Part shown: positions 53,484 through 62,454 of the stretch, piece after piece
How positions within the stretch are numbered: the first letter of the stretch is position 1
Layout of the letters: each line of letters starts with the position of its first letter
Assembly (NCBI GenBank): GCA_029210725.1
Contig: JARGFM010000015.1
Span: forward strand, 34,651 to 98,650
Source: Bacteroidales bacterium
GTDB lineage: Bacteria; Bacteroidota; Bacteroidia; Bacteroidales; GCA-2748055
Length of the DNA: 64,000 nt
Reading direction: 5' to 3'
Translations under genes and position numbers: made by a program
The notes under the pieces: generated by a model
What the model was told of the DNA's origin: nothing
Database searches by the model: none
The model's input: only the letters and a program-made list of their open reading frames with translations

Positions 53484-56240
53484 CTATTCATACAGAACTT
53501 TCACATACTGAGGAGCCTTTTTCCCCGTCCGGCGACTTAAAACATACAGACCCGGGGTCAGTCCGGAAAGATTCACCTGCGACTGTCCCCCGGCCAGGTC
53601 CAGGACCCGGGTACATTGTCCCGAACTGTTGAAAATGCTTAGCCGGGAAGGTTCCGGCACCGGATCCAGATAGAGCATTCCCTGAAAAGGATTGGGGTAT
53701 ATATGAAATGTGTTTCCTGGGGCTACATGTGATCCCACCCGGGCTGTAATTTCGGGTTTTACAAGCCGCTTGCTGGTATAAAGCCGGTACTCACCGGGCT
53801 GAAGGAAAACAGGGTCCTGCAGATCACTTACCTGTATGCTGTCTCCTGTGAAATAGCTGTACCACCAGCCGCTCCTGCTGAAGGAGGGGTTTACGGAGAG
53901 AGGGTCCACATCAAAATTTCCGATAATGCGTACGTCCATATCAGCGTGATTGATCTCGATTCTTTTGGCTGCATCCGTAACAGCCAGGGTAAAATCGCCG
54001 GAGCCAAAGGCGGGTTCTTGTTGCTTCAGATGGATCAGAGCCGACCAAATCTCGTAGACTCTTCTGCGCAAACCTGTATCGTAATAATCCCAGCGGATGG
54101 GTTTGTTACAAACCCGGCAATCGTAGTCGATGCTGAAATCATATCCCAGTTCCCCGAACTGCCAGATCATTTTTGGGCCGGGTACCGTAAAGAAAAATAC
54201 CCCTGCCAGAGCCATGCGTTCCAGGGCGGTATTTCGTTCCCGGATATCGTAGGCGCCTGAGGAGTTGCCATAGGTCCTGTTCTTATACATGAGGCGTTCC
54301 TCGTCATGGCTTTCCATATATCCAACCAGGTGGGGCTCTGTCCAGAAGCGTTCTTTGTATGAGATCCAGCTGAAGTCGGAATCATTCTCATAGCCCATGG
54401 TGGCCTCATTGTACGCTCCGTTGAGATTTCCCCATAACATCATGCCGGCCTCTGAAAGCTCTGCCTCCTCGGCGTTGGCAGCAAAGTGTTCCAGAATCAC
54501 ATAGGCATCCTCCCTGATCTCCCAGATTTTGTTGGCCATTCGTTTCAGAATATTGATCCGGGAGAGGTCATATCCGCTCCCGTCGCCTGCAGTGTTTGTG
54601 AAACCTTTGGTAAAATCAAAGCGGAATCCATCCACGTGATACTCCCTGAGCCAGTAATGGCTTACACTGTCGACAAATTTTTCAGTGTCCGGACTAAGAT
54701 GATTGAAATCGTAGCCCCAGGAGAAGACCGGATTGGGAGAATCCACATTGTACCAGGGATTGTCGGCGCTCACCTTTCCGGTGGAGGAGTCAAAATATAA
54801 CTGAACCAGGGGAGACTGTCCGTATGAGTGGTTCAGGACCATATCCAGGATCACGGCCATACCTCTTTGGTGACAGGAATCGATAAACGCCTGCAGATCA
54901 CCTGCCGGGCCATAATATTTATCGGGGGCAAAATAGAACGAGGGGTTGTAGCCCCAGCTCTCATTTCCCTCAAATTCAGTCACGGGCATCAGTTCGATGG
55001 CATTGATTCCCAATCGTTCAAAATAGTCCAGCGTATCGGTCAGGGTAAGCCAGTCGTGAGCTTCCAGGAAGTCCCGAAGCAGCAGTTCATAAATCACCAG
55101 GTTCTCTTTCTCCGGTGCGGTATATCCGGAATCATTCCAGCTATACTCCGGTCTGTTGGTCCGGAACACGCCAACGATTCCGGAAGCCTGTTCTTCCGGA
55201 TATGGGATTAATCCGGGATAGATTCCATCGGTGATCCACTTATCGTTCCAGGGATCGAGCACTTTTTCGCTGTATGGATCTGCAATGGCCAGGGTACCAT
55301 CCACCAAATACTGAAAAGCATATTCCAGGTCTGGCTCCAGATCACTGATGGTGATCCAGAATCTGTCACCGTCTTTATGCATCCTGGATCCCGAACCCGG
55401 AGTCCAGTCATTGAAATCGCCGATGGCAAAAACATGCTCTTTTCCGGGAGCATACAGGACCATCTGAACCATTTGATCATTGCTGTAATTGATTCCATCA
55501 TTAAGGGTGTCGGGCAAGGGAACATCCGCCAGAGTTTCGAGCCCATGAACAAACACGGAGTCTGCTGCTGCCTCATCGCCCGAAGAGGCGTTTACCCGTA
55601 TCCAGTAATCTCCGGACAGGCTTAGGTCGAAGTTGTGATTAATGGTGGTTCCGTTTACAGTTTTGACCAGCGCTGCATTCAAATACAGGGAAAGTTCCGA
55701 TTCCTTGTTGGTTGCAGCCTCAAACGGAATGATATCCCCGGGATTGACCACCAGGTTTTTGTCCGGCTGAATGATAGAAACGATATAGGCATCCTCATAT
55801 ACTTTTACAAAAATATCTTTTCCCCCATCGTCTTTTCCTTCTTTGCTGGAGTCGGCGCTGCGGAAGACGAAAGCCATGTAGCTGATGGTTTCATAAGCCG
55901 GCACTCCGTAATAATCCCGGATGGAAGGTCCGATCTCCAGGGAATAGAGGTTGGCCGATTCCCTGGTCAACCTGGTTTCAGCCGTATTCACTCCCCATTC
56001 CGTAAGCACATACTTCCAATCGCCCATGCTGGTGCTGTTTGAGGTAATCACCCCGGTATGCGCATAGACATCGCCGGTAAAATCCGCTAAGCCCGCCGTT
56101 CCTTCCGTGGCATCAAAGTAAATGGTTACAGATCCACCGGGTGCAGGAAGATCCGGATCCGTGCTAATAATCTGCGCTTCCGAGAGCAGAGGAATAAAAA
56201 TAAGAAGCAGAACGACAGGCAATCGAAAAGAGGGTTCCAT
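53484..56240 (-). CDS. Secreted alpha-amylase family (GH13) enzyme with type IX secretion tail
   Basis: 918 residues from the ATG at 56240 (an upstream in-frame start at 56345 would add a non-signal stretch). Order: signal peptide (1-23), N-terminal beta domain (about 25-240), CBM48-like domain (HVFAIGDFNDWTPG, about 265-350), GH13 catalytic barrel with VILDMVLNHSYG, nucleophile Asp in GFRFDFTKG (near 540), acid/base Glu in VILEHFAAN (near 582) and the third Asp in MESHDEERL (near 645), then a T9SS type A sorting domain (IYPNPFQGMLYL...LSGLTPGLYVL). It would hydrolyse alpha-1,4/1,6-glucans outside the cell or at its surface. Divergent from the transporter gene. Confidence 0.92.
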   Translation of the reverse strand: MEPSFRLPVVLLLIFIPLLSEAQIISTDPDLPAPGGSVTIYFDATEGTAGLADFTGDVYAHTGVITSNSTSMGDWKYVLTEWGVNTAETRLTRESANLYSLEIGPSIRDYYGVPAYETISYMAFVFRSADSSKEGKDDGGKDIFVKVYEDAYIVSIIQPDKNLVVNPGDIIPFEAATNKESELSLYLNAALVKTVNGTTINHNFDLSLSGDYWIRVNASSGDEAAADSVFVHGLETLADVPLPDTLNDGINYSNDQMVQMVLYAPGKEHVFAIGDFNDWTPGSGSRMHKDGDRFWITISDLEPDLEYAFQYLVDGTLAIADPYSEKVLDPWNDKWITDGIYPGLIPYPEEQASGIVGVFRTNRPEYSWNDSGYTAPEKENLVIYELLLRDFLEAHDWLTLTDTLDYFERLGINAIELMPVTEFEGNESWGYNPSFYFAPDKYYGPAGDLQAFIDSCHQRGMAVILDMVLNHSYGQSPLVQLYFDSSTGKVSADNPWYNVDSPNPVFSWGYDFNHLSPDTEKFVDSVSHYWLREYHVDGFRFDFTKGFTNTAGDGSGYDLSRINILKRMANKIWEIREDAYVILEHFAANAEEAELSEAGMMLWGNLNGAYNEATMGYENDSDFSWISYKERFWTEPHLVGYMESHDEERLMYKNRTYGNSSGAYDIRERNTALERMALAGVFFFTVPGPKMIWQFGELGYDFSIDYDCRVCNKPIRWDYYDTGLRRRVYEIWSALIHLKQQEPAFGSGDFTLAVTDAAKRIEINHADMDVRIIGNFDVDPLSVNPSFSRSGWWYSYFTGDSIQVSDLQDPVFLQPGEYRLYTSKRLVKPEITARVGSHVAPGNTFHIYPNPFQGMLYLDPVPEPSRLSIFNSSGQCTRVLDLAGGQSQVNLSGLTPGLYVLSRRTGKKAPQYVKVLYE

Positions 56241-56304
56241 GGAGAACAAAATAAGCTTATTTTTCCATATTTTAGTCCTTTGACTTAAACCGGACCATGA
56301 AGCA

Positions 56305-57804
56305 ATGAAAAAACCAAAATTAAGCTTCTGGCAAATATGGAACATGAGTTTTGGATTCCTTGGGATCCAGTTCGGATTTGCCCTGCAAAACGGAAATGTG
56401 AGCCGTATCTTTCAAACCCTGGGAGCAGAAATTGACCAGATTCCCATTCTCTGGATCGCCGCCCCGGTTACCGGCTTGATCATCCAGCCCATTATCGGGC
56501 ATATGAGTGATAAGACCTGGGGAAGGCTGGGGCGCAGACGCCCCTATTTCCTGGTTGGAGCCATCCTGGCTTCCATAGCCCTGATCATTATGCCCAATTC
56601 ACCCGCTCTCTGGATTGCAGTAGGGATGCTCTGGATCATGGATGCTTCCATCAATATCACCATGGAACCCTTCCGGGCTTTTGTAGGGGATATGCTACCC
56701 AATGAGCAACGGACCAAAGGTTTTACCATGCAGAGTTTTTTTATCGGTATCGGTGCTTTCGTAGCCTCCTGGCTTCCGTATATGCTCTCCGAGTGGTTCC
56801 ATATTTCCAATACGGCCCCCGAGGGTGAGATTCCCCAGACGGTGAGGCTCTCCTTCTACCTGGGTGGAGGGGTGTTTCTGCTGGCGGTTTTATGGACGGT
56901 GTTCCGCACCAGGGAGTATTCGCCCGAGGAGCTTAATAGTTTCTCTGAAAATGCCGAAGTAGATGAAAAGGTCCATAATGACACCCCCGATCCGCTTGGT
57001 AAATATTTGCGAAGGGGAATGATCTGGTTGGTGGCGGGCATCGTGTTCGCCGTACCTGTTTACTTTTTAAAACTGGAGAAGGAGCTCTATATCCTGGCCG
57101 GAGGTCTGGGAATATTCGGCCTCCTGCAACTGATCAGTGCGGCCTTGATAAAAGGCAAAAGGGAGACGAGCGGCCTGGTAAGTATTATCACGGATCTTTA
57201 CCATATGCCTTTGACCATGAAACAATTGGCCATTGTGCAGTTTTTTTCATGGTTTGCCCTGTTCAGCATGTGGATCTATACCACCCCGGCGGTCACCTCT
57301 CACCTGTATCACACCACGGATACCACCACGGTCGCATACAACGAAGGGGCCAACCTGGTGAGCGGTATGTTTGGATGGTATAACCTCTTTGCCGCGGCAT
57401 TTGGCCTGTTGCTGCTGCCTTTTCTGGCCAGGCTGACCAACCGGAAAATTACACATTCTATTGCACTGGTGATCGGGGGACTGGGACTGGCCTCGGTTAT
57501 GATCCTGAATAATCCCCAGCACATGATCTTTTCCATGATCGGTGTGGGTCTGGCCTGGGCCAGTATCCTGGCTATGCCCTATGCCATCCTGACCGGCTCC
57601 CTTCCCTCCCATAAGATGGGGGTCTATATGGGGATTTTCAATTTCTTTATTGTGATTCCGCAGATCCTGGCGGCAACCATCCTGGGCTTTATGGTTAATT
57701 CCCTTTACGGTGGCGACAGTATCTATGCCCTGCTTACCGGAGGTATTTCCATGCTGGTAGCCGCGGTGCTGATTCTGTTCGTGAAGGATGTGTATGAAAA
57801 ATAG
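56305..57804 (+). CDS. MFS sugar transporter (SLC45/GPH-like, probable maltose uptake)
   Basis: 499 residues, about 12 membrane helices. N terminus FWQIWNMSFGFLGIQFGFAL, then SDKTWGRLGRRRPY, the MFS loop motif in the SLC45/GPH form. In Bacteroidota, such genes next to GH65 and GH13 genes are annotated as maltose transporters, and this setting is the main support. It is 13 bases before the GH65 gene, so the two share an mRNA. Confidence 0.85.
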   Translation: MKKPKLSFWQIWNMSFGFLGIQFGFALQNGNVSRIFQTLGAEIDQIPILWIAAPVTGLIIQPIIGHMSDKTWGRLGRRRPYFLVGAILASIALIIMPNSPALWIAVGMLWIMDASINITMEPFRAFVGDMLPNEQRTKGFTMQSFFIGIGAFVASWLPYMLSEWFHISNTAPEGEIPQTVRLSFYLGGGVFLLAVLWTVFRTREYSPEELNSFSENAEVDEKVHNDTPDPLGKYLRRGMIWLVAGIVFAVPVYFLKLEKELYILAGGLGIFGLLQLISAALIKGKRETSGLVSIITDLYHMPLTMKQLAIVQFFSWFALFSMWIYTTPAVTSHLYHTTDTTTVAYNEGANLVSGMFGWYNLFAAAFGLLLLPFLARLTNRKITHSIALVIGGLGLASVMILNNPQHMIFSMIGVGLAWASILAMPYAILTGSLPSHKMGVYMGIFNFFIVIPQILAATILGFMVNSLYGGDSIYALLTGGISMLVAAVLILFVKDVYEK

Positions 57805-57817
57805 TTAAAACAAAAAG

Positions 57818-60124
57818 ATGAAAAGATATTACCGGGAAGATCCCTGGAGCATCATCGAAGAGGGCTTCGATCCTTCCATGCAGGAAGCATCGGAGAGTAT
57901 CTTCAGTCTGGGGAATGGCCGGATCGGTCAGCGGGCCAATTTTGAAGAACGTTATTCCGGACAGACCCTTCAGGGGACCTATCTGGCCGGAGTCTATTAT
58001 CCGGATAAGACCCGGGTGGGCTGGTGGAAAAACGGCTACCCGGAATATTTTGCCAAGGTGCTCAATGCCCCGAACTGGATCGGGATCGATGTAGAAATCA
58101 ATGGGAAACCACTGGATCTTCACCAGAATGCCCCTCTGGAGTTCAGGCGCGAATTAAATATGAAGCAAGGCTATCTGGAACGGACATTTGCTATTTACGT
58201 GGGCGAAAACAGACTTGAAATTGCTGTGCGCAGATTTCTGAGTATGAAACGGGATGAGATCGGGGCGATCCGGTATGCCATTCGTTCGGTGGATTTTTCA
58301 GGAGATGTATCTTTTGCGCCTTATATCGATGGCAATGTGGTTAACCGGGATTCCAACTATGATGAAAAATTCTGGGAAATGGAAAGTTCCAAAGCAGTTC
58401 CCGGATCTGCCTATCTTATGGCACGTACCCGTAAAACAGGTTTTGTGAGCTGTATGACCATGTGCTATATCCTGGAGTTAAACGGGGAAGCCCTGCAGTT
58501 GGAACCGGAGGTGACAGAGAAGAAAGATTTCGTTTCAAACAAGGTAAGCCTTGAACTGGACCAGGGCGAGGAGGTGAAGTTTTACAAGTATGTTTCCGTG
58601 CTTAGCTCCATGAATCATAAACCAGAAGAGATGGTAAAAAGGGGTATCGATCTGCTTATTGATACCATGAGCCTGGGTTTTGATGCCCTGTTTGAGGAAC
58701 ATGCCGGAGCCTGGGAAGAGAAGTGGGACCATTCAGATATTATCATTGAAGGGGATATTGCGGCCCAGCAGGGAATCCGCTTCAATATTTTCCATTTGAA
58801 CCAGACCTACACCGGAAAGGATGAACGGCTCAATATCGGCCCCAAGGGATTTACGGGTGAGAAATACGGAGGAAGCACCTACTGGGACACAGAAGCTTAT
58901 ATGATTCCTTTCTACCTGAGTACGGCCCGGGAGGAAGTGGCCCGCAATCTTTTGATTTACCGGTATAAGCAGCTGGATAAGGCCATTGAAAATGCGGAAA
59001 AACTTGGTTTCAGGGAGGGGGCTGCCCTGTATCCCATGGTGACCATGAACGGGGAAGAGTGCCACAACGAGTGGGAGATAACCTTCGAGGAAATACACCG
59101 GAACGGAGCCATTGCTTATGCCATCTATAACTATACCAGGTATACCGGCAAGCGGGAGTATCTCTTGTCGAAGGGACTGGAAGTCCTGATTGCCATCTCG
59201 CGTTTCTGGCGGCAGCGGGTCAACTGGTCGAATGAGAAGAACAAATATGTGATGCTGGGTGTAACCGGCCCCAACGAATATGAAAACAATGTAAATAACA
59301 ACTGGTATACCAACAAAATGGCCGCCTGGACCATGTCGTATACCCTTGAATCACTGACAACCCTGAGACAGGTGGATGCGGGCGCTTTTAACAGACTCCT
59401 GGAAAAAACCTCTTTTGACTTCCAGGAAGAAACCACCTCCTGGAGAGAAATTATTGAGAAACTTCATTTTCCTTACGAAGAGAATCAGGCTGTCTTCCTG
59501 CAGCAGGACGGATTTATGGACAAGGAACAACGGATGGCGGCCGATCTGGATCCTGCCGACAGACCCATCAACCAGCACTGGTCGTGGGACCGTATTCTGC
59601 GTTCCTGTTTTATCAAGCAGGCCGACGTGTTACAGGGGATTTTTGTGTTTGAGGATGAGTATGACCGGGAAACCATGGAGCGGAACTATGATTTTTATGA
59701 GCCCCGCACGGTCCATGAATCCTCCCTGTCGCCCTGTGTGCATTCGATCCTGGCGGCCCGCATCGGTCGACCCGGGAAGGCATATGAGATGTATCTTCGT
59801 ACCTCGCGGCTAGATCTGGATGACTATAATCATGAGGTGGACGAAGGGCTTCATATCACCAGTATGGGTGGGACCTGGATGTCGGTGATTTATGGCTTCG
59901 GTGGGATGAAGGTCCGGGAGGGCCTGCTCAGCTTTGAACCCCGGCTGCCGGCCAACTGGGAGGCCCTCTCCTTTAAAATATTGTACCGGGGAAGAACCCT
60001 GGTGGTGCGGATCAACAAGAAACAGGTGAGTATTGAGAACCTGGAAGGCGAAGAGGTGGAACTTTTTCTTGAAGGAAAGAAGGTACTTGTGAAAAAGGCA
60101 GCATCGGTGGTGGCAGATCTCTGA
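57818..60124 (+). CDS. Glycoside hydrolase family 65 phosphorylase (maltose phosphorylase-like)
   Basis: 768 residues, cytoplasmic. N-terminal beta sandwich (start ESIFSLGNGRIGQRANFEE), (alpha/alpha)6 barrel with general-acid Glu in the motif VTGPNEYENNVNNN (near residue 487), and a phosphate-binding segment near the C-terminal region RTVHESSLSPCVHS. Maltose or another alpha-glucobiose plus phosphate would give beta-glucose 1-phosphate and glucose. The exact disaccharide cannot be read. beta-phosphoglucomutase, the usual partner, is not in the window. Confidence 0.88.
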   Translation: MKRYYREDPWSIIEEGFDPSMQEASESIFSLGNGRIGQRANFEERYSGQTLQGTYLAGVYYPDKTRVGWWKNGYPEYFAKVLNAPNWIGIDVEINGKPLDLHQNAPLEFRRELNMKQGYLERTFAIYVGENRLEIAVRRFLSMKRDEIGAIRYAIRSVDFSGDVSFAPYIDGNVVNRDSNYDEKFWEMESSKAVPGSAYLMARTRKTGFVSCMTMCYILELNGEALQLEPEVTEKKDFVSNKVSLELDQGEEVKFYKYVSVLSSMNHKPEEMVKRGIDLLIDTMSLGFDALFEEHAGAWEEKWDHSDIIIEGDIAAQQGIRFNIFHLNQTYTGKDERLNIGPKGFTGEKYGGSTYWDTEAYMIPFYLSTAREEVARNLLIYRYKQLDKAIENAEKLGFREGAALYPMVTMNGEECHNEWEITFEEIHRNGAIAYAIYNYTRYTGKREYLLSKGLEVLIAISRFWRQRVNWSNEKNKYVMLGVTGPNEYENNVNNNWYTNKMAAWTMSYTLESLTTLRQVDAGAFNRLLEKTSFDFQEETTSWREIIEKLHFPYEENQAVFLQQDGFMDKEQRMAADLDPADRPINQHWSWDRILRSCFIKQADVLQGIFVFEDEYDRETMERNYDFYEPRTVHESSLSPCVHSILAARIGRPGKAYEMYLRTSRLDLDDYNHEVDEGLHITSMGGTWMSVIYGFGGMKVREGLLSFEPRLPANWEALSFKILYRGRTLVVRINKKQVSIENLEGEEVELFLEGKKVLVKKAASVVADL

Positions 60125-60132
60125 AAAACTGC

Positions 60133-60140
60133 TATTTTTG
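60133..60140 (+). promoter_or_regulatory. -7 element downstream of the GH65 gene
   Basis: TATTTTTG matches TAnnTTTG exactly and lies directly after the GH65 stop. A transcript would begin near 60147. No TTG is found at the -33 distance. Confidence 0.5.
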
Positions 60141-60159
60141 CAGGTATAAACGAGATTTA

Positions 60160-60258
60160 ATGAAAATATATGCACATACAGGTAGTATTCAGCTTGTGAA
60201 CGCGACCGGATATTTTGTTACCGATCGTGAGGATGCTTTGCTGTGCCGGATAACCTGA
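60160..60258 (+). CDS. Possible 32-residue leader peptide or small protein
   Basis: An ATG at 60160 opens a 32-residue frame beginning MKIYAHTGSIQLVNATGYF and ending LLCRIT, with a TGA stop at 60258. It starts about 13 bases after the predicted transcription start and is followed 34 bases later by a strong terminator. It could be a small protein, an attenuator leader, or chance coding in a small RNA. No family recognised. Confidence 0.35.
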   Translation: MKIYAHTGSIQLVNATGYFVTDREDALLCRIT

Positions 60259-60292
60259 CAGAGAGAATACCTTATGCAGATAAGAGAAAGAA

Positions 60293-60320
60293 GGTCGGGT
60301 TTCACCCGGCCTTTTTTTTT
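60293..60320 (+). terminator. Strong intrinsic terminator
   Basis: Stem GGTCGGGT (60293-60300) pairs with ACCCGGCC (60304-60311) across a three-base TTC loop, eight pairs with one G-T, followed by nine T's (60312-60320). It lies between the 32-residue ORF and the gene starting at 60402, so it ends the upstream transcript or attenuates the downstream gene. Confidence 0.85.
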
Positions 60321-60401
60321 GGCTTTGATCTTAACAGCATGGCAGGCTGTTGTATGAATCGCCTGGTCCACAGCCATTGGGCCGGTATAAACCAAAACGT
60401 A

Positions 60402-60638
60402 ATGGAAAAACTTACACACATTGTGAAAGGGACCATGGCACAGATGGTCCATGTATGTAACGGTAAAGTGATTTACCAGATTCAAACCAGGAATCACCTT
60501 TATCAGCTGGAAGTTGATTCCACGGAGCAAGAGTGGGAAACCACCTACCTGTTACCCTCTTTCAAATCGATCACCCTGATGCGGTGGATCCGAAAGGGAC
60601 TGGAAAATAGAGATGGAACCTTTATTCAATTGAAGTAA
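60402..60638 (+). CDS. Small conserved protein, function unknown (78 aa)
   Basis: From the ATG at 60402 the frame encodes 78 residues starting MEKLTHIVKGTMAQMVHVCN and ending FIQLK, with SITLMRWIRKGLEN near the C terminus, a pattern I have seen in short unnamed Bacteroidota proteins. A longer start at 60243 would read through the terminator hairpin at 60293-60320, so it is rejected. No domain with known role is visible. Confidence 0.6.
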   Translation: MEKLTHIVKGTMAQMVHVCNGKVIYQIQTRNHLYQLEVDSTEQEWETTYLLPSFKSITLMRWIRKGLENRDGTFIQLK

Positions 60639-60667
60639 GATGGAAGAAGAGGAGGACCAACTGGGAT

Positions 60668-61294
60668 TTACAGGTCAAAACCAAGGTTCATGAGATTCGT
60701 ACGCTCGTGAATATGAATGGCCTGGAATCCCAGTTCCTGTGCCGCCTTGATATTATGGATACTATCGTCCAGGAACAGGGTCTCTTTTGCTTTGATGCCT
60801 GCATCTTTGATCACATATTCCCAGGCCTCGTAATCTGGTTTGTGCCACCCAATTTCATGGGAATAATATATTTTCTTAAAAACCTGGTGCATGGATTCCC
60901 CTGCCTTATCCAGGAACATCTTTTCAAACACCTTCACATGAAGACCCGAAGTATTACTGAGCATATACAGATTATATCGATTTGAAAGCTTCTTCAGAAG
61001 TTTGATCCGCTCTTCGGGAATGCCTACCAGCATGGCGTTCCACGCATCGTCGAAGCTCTGGTCGGTCATCTGGACCCCGGCCACTTTTCTTATTTCGTCT
61101 CTAAACTGCCGGGTGTCCAGCAAGCCTGTTTGATATTTGAAAAAGAGATCCGTCCTCATGGAGTCGGGATACTGCATCAGCTCCGAAGGGAAGCCCAGTT
61201 CATAAAAGGCCTTCAAAGTTGCCTGAACATTGATGTCCAGAATCACCCCGCCCAGATCGAACAGGATATTTCTAAAGTTCGGTGCTTGTGCCAT
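60668..61294 (-). CDS. HAD-IA phosphatase (YihX-like)
   Basis: 208 residues from the ATG at 61294 (MAQAPNFRNILFD); an in-frame ATG at 61321 adds nine residues. The catalytic Asp13 is in ILFDLGGVI, the DLG form of YihX rather than DxD, followed by LSNTSGLHV (motif II Ser), HKPDYEAWEY (motif III Lys) and LFLDDSIHNI (motif IV). E. coli YihX is an alpha-glucose-1-phosphate phosphatase; the same substrate is possible here. It is not a beta-phosphoglucomutase, which needs DxD. Convergent with the 78-aa gene. Confidence 0.85.
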   Translation of the reverse strand: MAQAPNFRNILFDLGGVILDINVQATLKAFYELGFPSELMQYPDSMRTDLFFKYQTGLLDTRQFRDEIRKVAGVQMTDQSFDDAWNAMLVGIPEERIKLLKKLSNRYNLYMLSNTSGLHVKVFEKMFLDKAGESMHQVFKKIYYSHEIGWHKPDYEAWEYVIKDAGIKAKETLFLDDSIHNIKAAQELGFQAIHIHERTNLMNLGFDL

Positions 61295-61344
61295 CCATTT
61301 TGTATATTCGCAAGTACCCAAAGATAACGAAAAACCAGAGAGCC

Positions 61345-62454
61345 ATGCGAATCAACGGAACCCATTACCGGAGCATCTGGATGGGAAAGGATCCCGGGCT
61401 TGTTTATGTCATCGATCAGCGTTACCTGCCTTTTGAATTTCGCATCCTTCCATTGAGAACGGCGAAGGATGCTTATCATGCCATATCTGAGATGGCAGTG
61501 AGGGGGGCGCCACTGATCGGGGCAACAGCTGCTTTTGGACTCTATCTGGCAGCATTTGGAAGCGGTCCTGATCGCTGGTGGGAAGAGTTGGAGGAAGCAG
61601 CGGAAAGGCTTATCTCCGCCAGGCCAACGGCAGTAAACCTGAAGTATGCCGTGAACCTTTTGATGGAGCAAGTGAGTTTTCCGGCTTCGCGTGCGTCCAT
61701 GATTAAAGAGTTGTTTCATCTCTCCATTCGTTTTGCCGAAGATGAGGTAATCCGAAGCAGGAGAATCGGGGAGCATGGCCTGAGATTAATCAGGGAAATC
61801 CATGAGGCTACTTCCCGGCCCGTTAATATTCTGACCCACTGCAACGCCGGTTGGCTGGCCTGTGTGGATTACGGGACCGCCACGGCACCCATTTACCTGG
61901 CGCACGACCAGGGGATCCCGGTTCATGTGTGGGTAGACGAAACCCGGCCCAGGAACCAGGGAGCCCGTTTGACCGCCTATGAACTGGGTGAGCATGGGGT
62001 GCCACATACCCTGATCGTTGATAATGCGGGAGGACACCTGATGCAGCGGGGGAAGGTCGACCTGGTGCTGGTGGGAAGCGACCGCACCACCCGGACCGGG
62101 GATGTGGCCAATAAGATAGGCACCTATCTGAAAGCCCTGGCCGCAAAGGATAACGGAATCCCCTTTTACGCGGCCCTTCCTTCCTCGACCATCGATTTTG
62201 ACCTTGTAGAAGGATCCAGAATTGAGATCGAGAACCGCGACCCGGAAGAGCTGACCCGGATGCAGGGAATTAGCCTGGAGACCGGGGATCCCCTGACTGT
62301 AAGAATCTATCCGGAAGGATCAGTAACGGCAAATCCGGGTTTTGATGTAACACCTGCCAGACTTGTAAGCGGACTGATCACAGAGAAAGGCATCTGTGAG
62401 GCGTCGGAGAAAGGAATCAAATCGCTGTTTAAAAGGCAGGGACCACATGCATAG
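61345..62454 (+). CDS. mtnA: S-methyl-5-thioribose-1-phosphate isomerase
   Basis: Aldose-ketose isomerase of methionine salvage. 369 residues from the ATG at 61345 (MRINGTHYRSIWM); an in-frame ATG at 61282 lies within the divergent HAD gene. Signature motifs: MAVRGAPLIGATAAFG, HCNAGWLA (catalytic Cys), GSDRTTRTGDVANKIGTY (catalytic Asp) and LPSSTIDF. No other methionine-salvage gene is in the window. The PagL-like gene overlaps its last eight bases. Confidence 0.93.
   Translation: MRINGTHYRSIWMGKDPGLVYVIDQRYLPFEFRILPLRTAKDAYHAISEMAVRGAPLIGATAAFGLYLAAFGSGPDRWWEELEEAAERLISARPTAVNLKYAVNLLMEQVSFPASRASMIKELFHLSIRFAEDEVIRSRRIGEHGLRLIREIHEATSRPVNILTHCNAGWLACVDYGTATAPIYLAHDQGIPVHVWVDETRPRNQGARLTAYELGEHGVPHTLIVDNAGGHLMQRGKVDLVLVGSDRTTRTGDVANKIGTYLKALAAKDNGIPFYAALPSSTIDFDLVEGSRIEIENRDPEELTRMQGISLETGDPLTVRIYPEGSVTANPGFDVTPARLVSGLITEKGICEASEKGIKSLFKRQGPHA

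Noticed and set aside
60243..60401. N-terminal extension of the 78-residue protein
   Set aside because: It would read through the strong intrinsic terminator at 60293-60320 and overlaps the 32-residue ORF.
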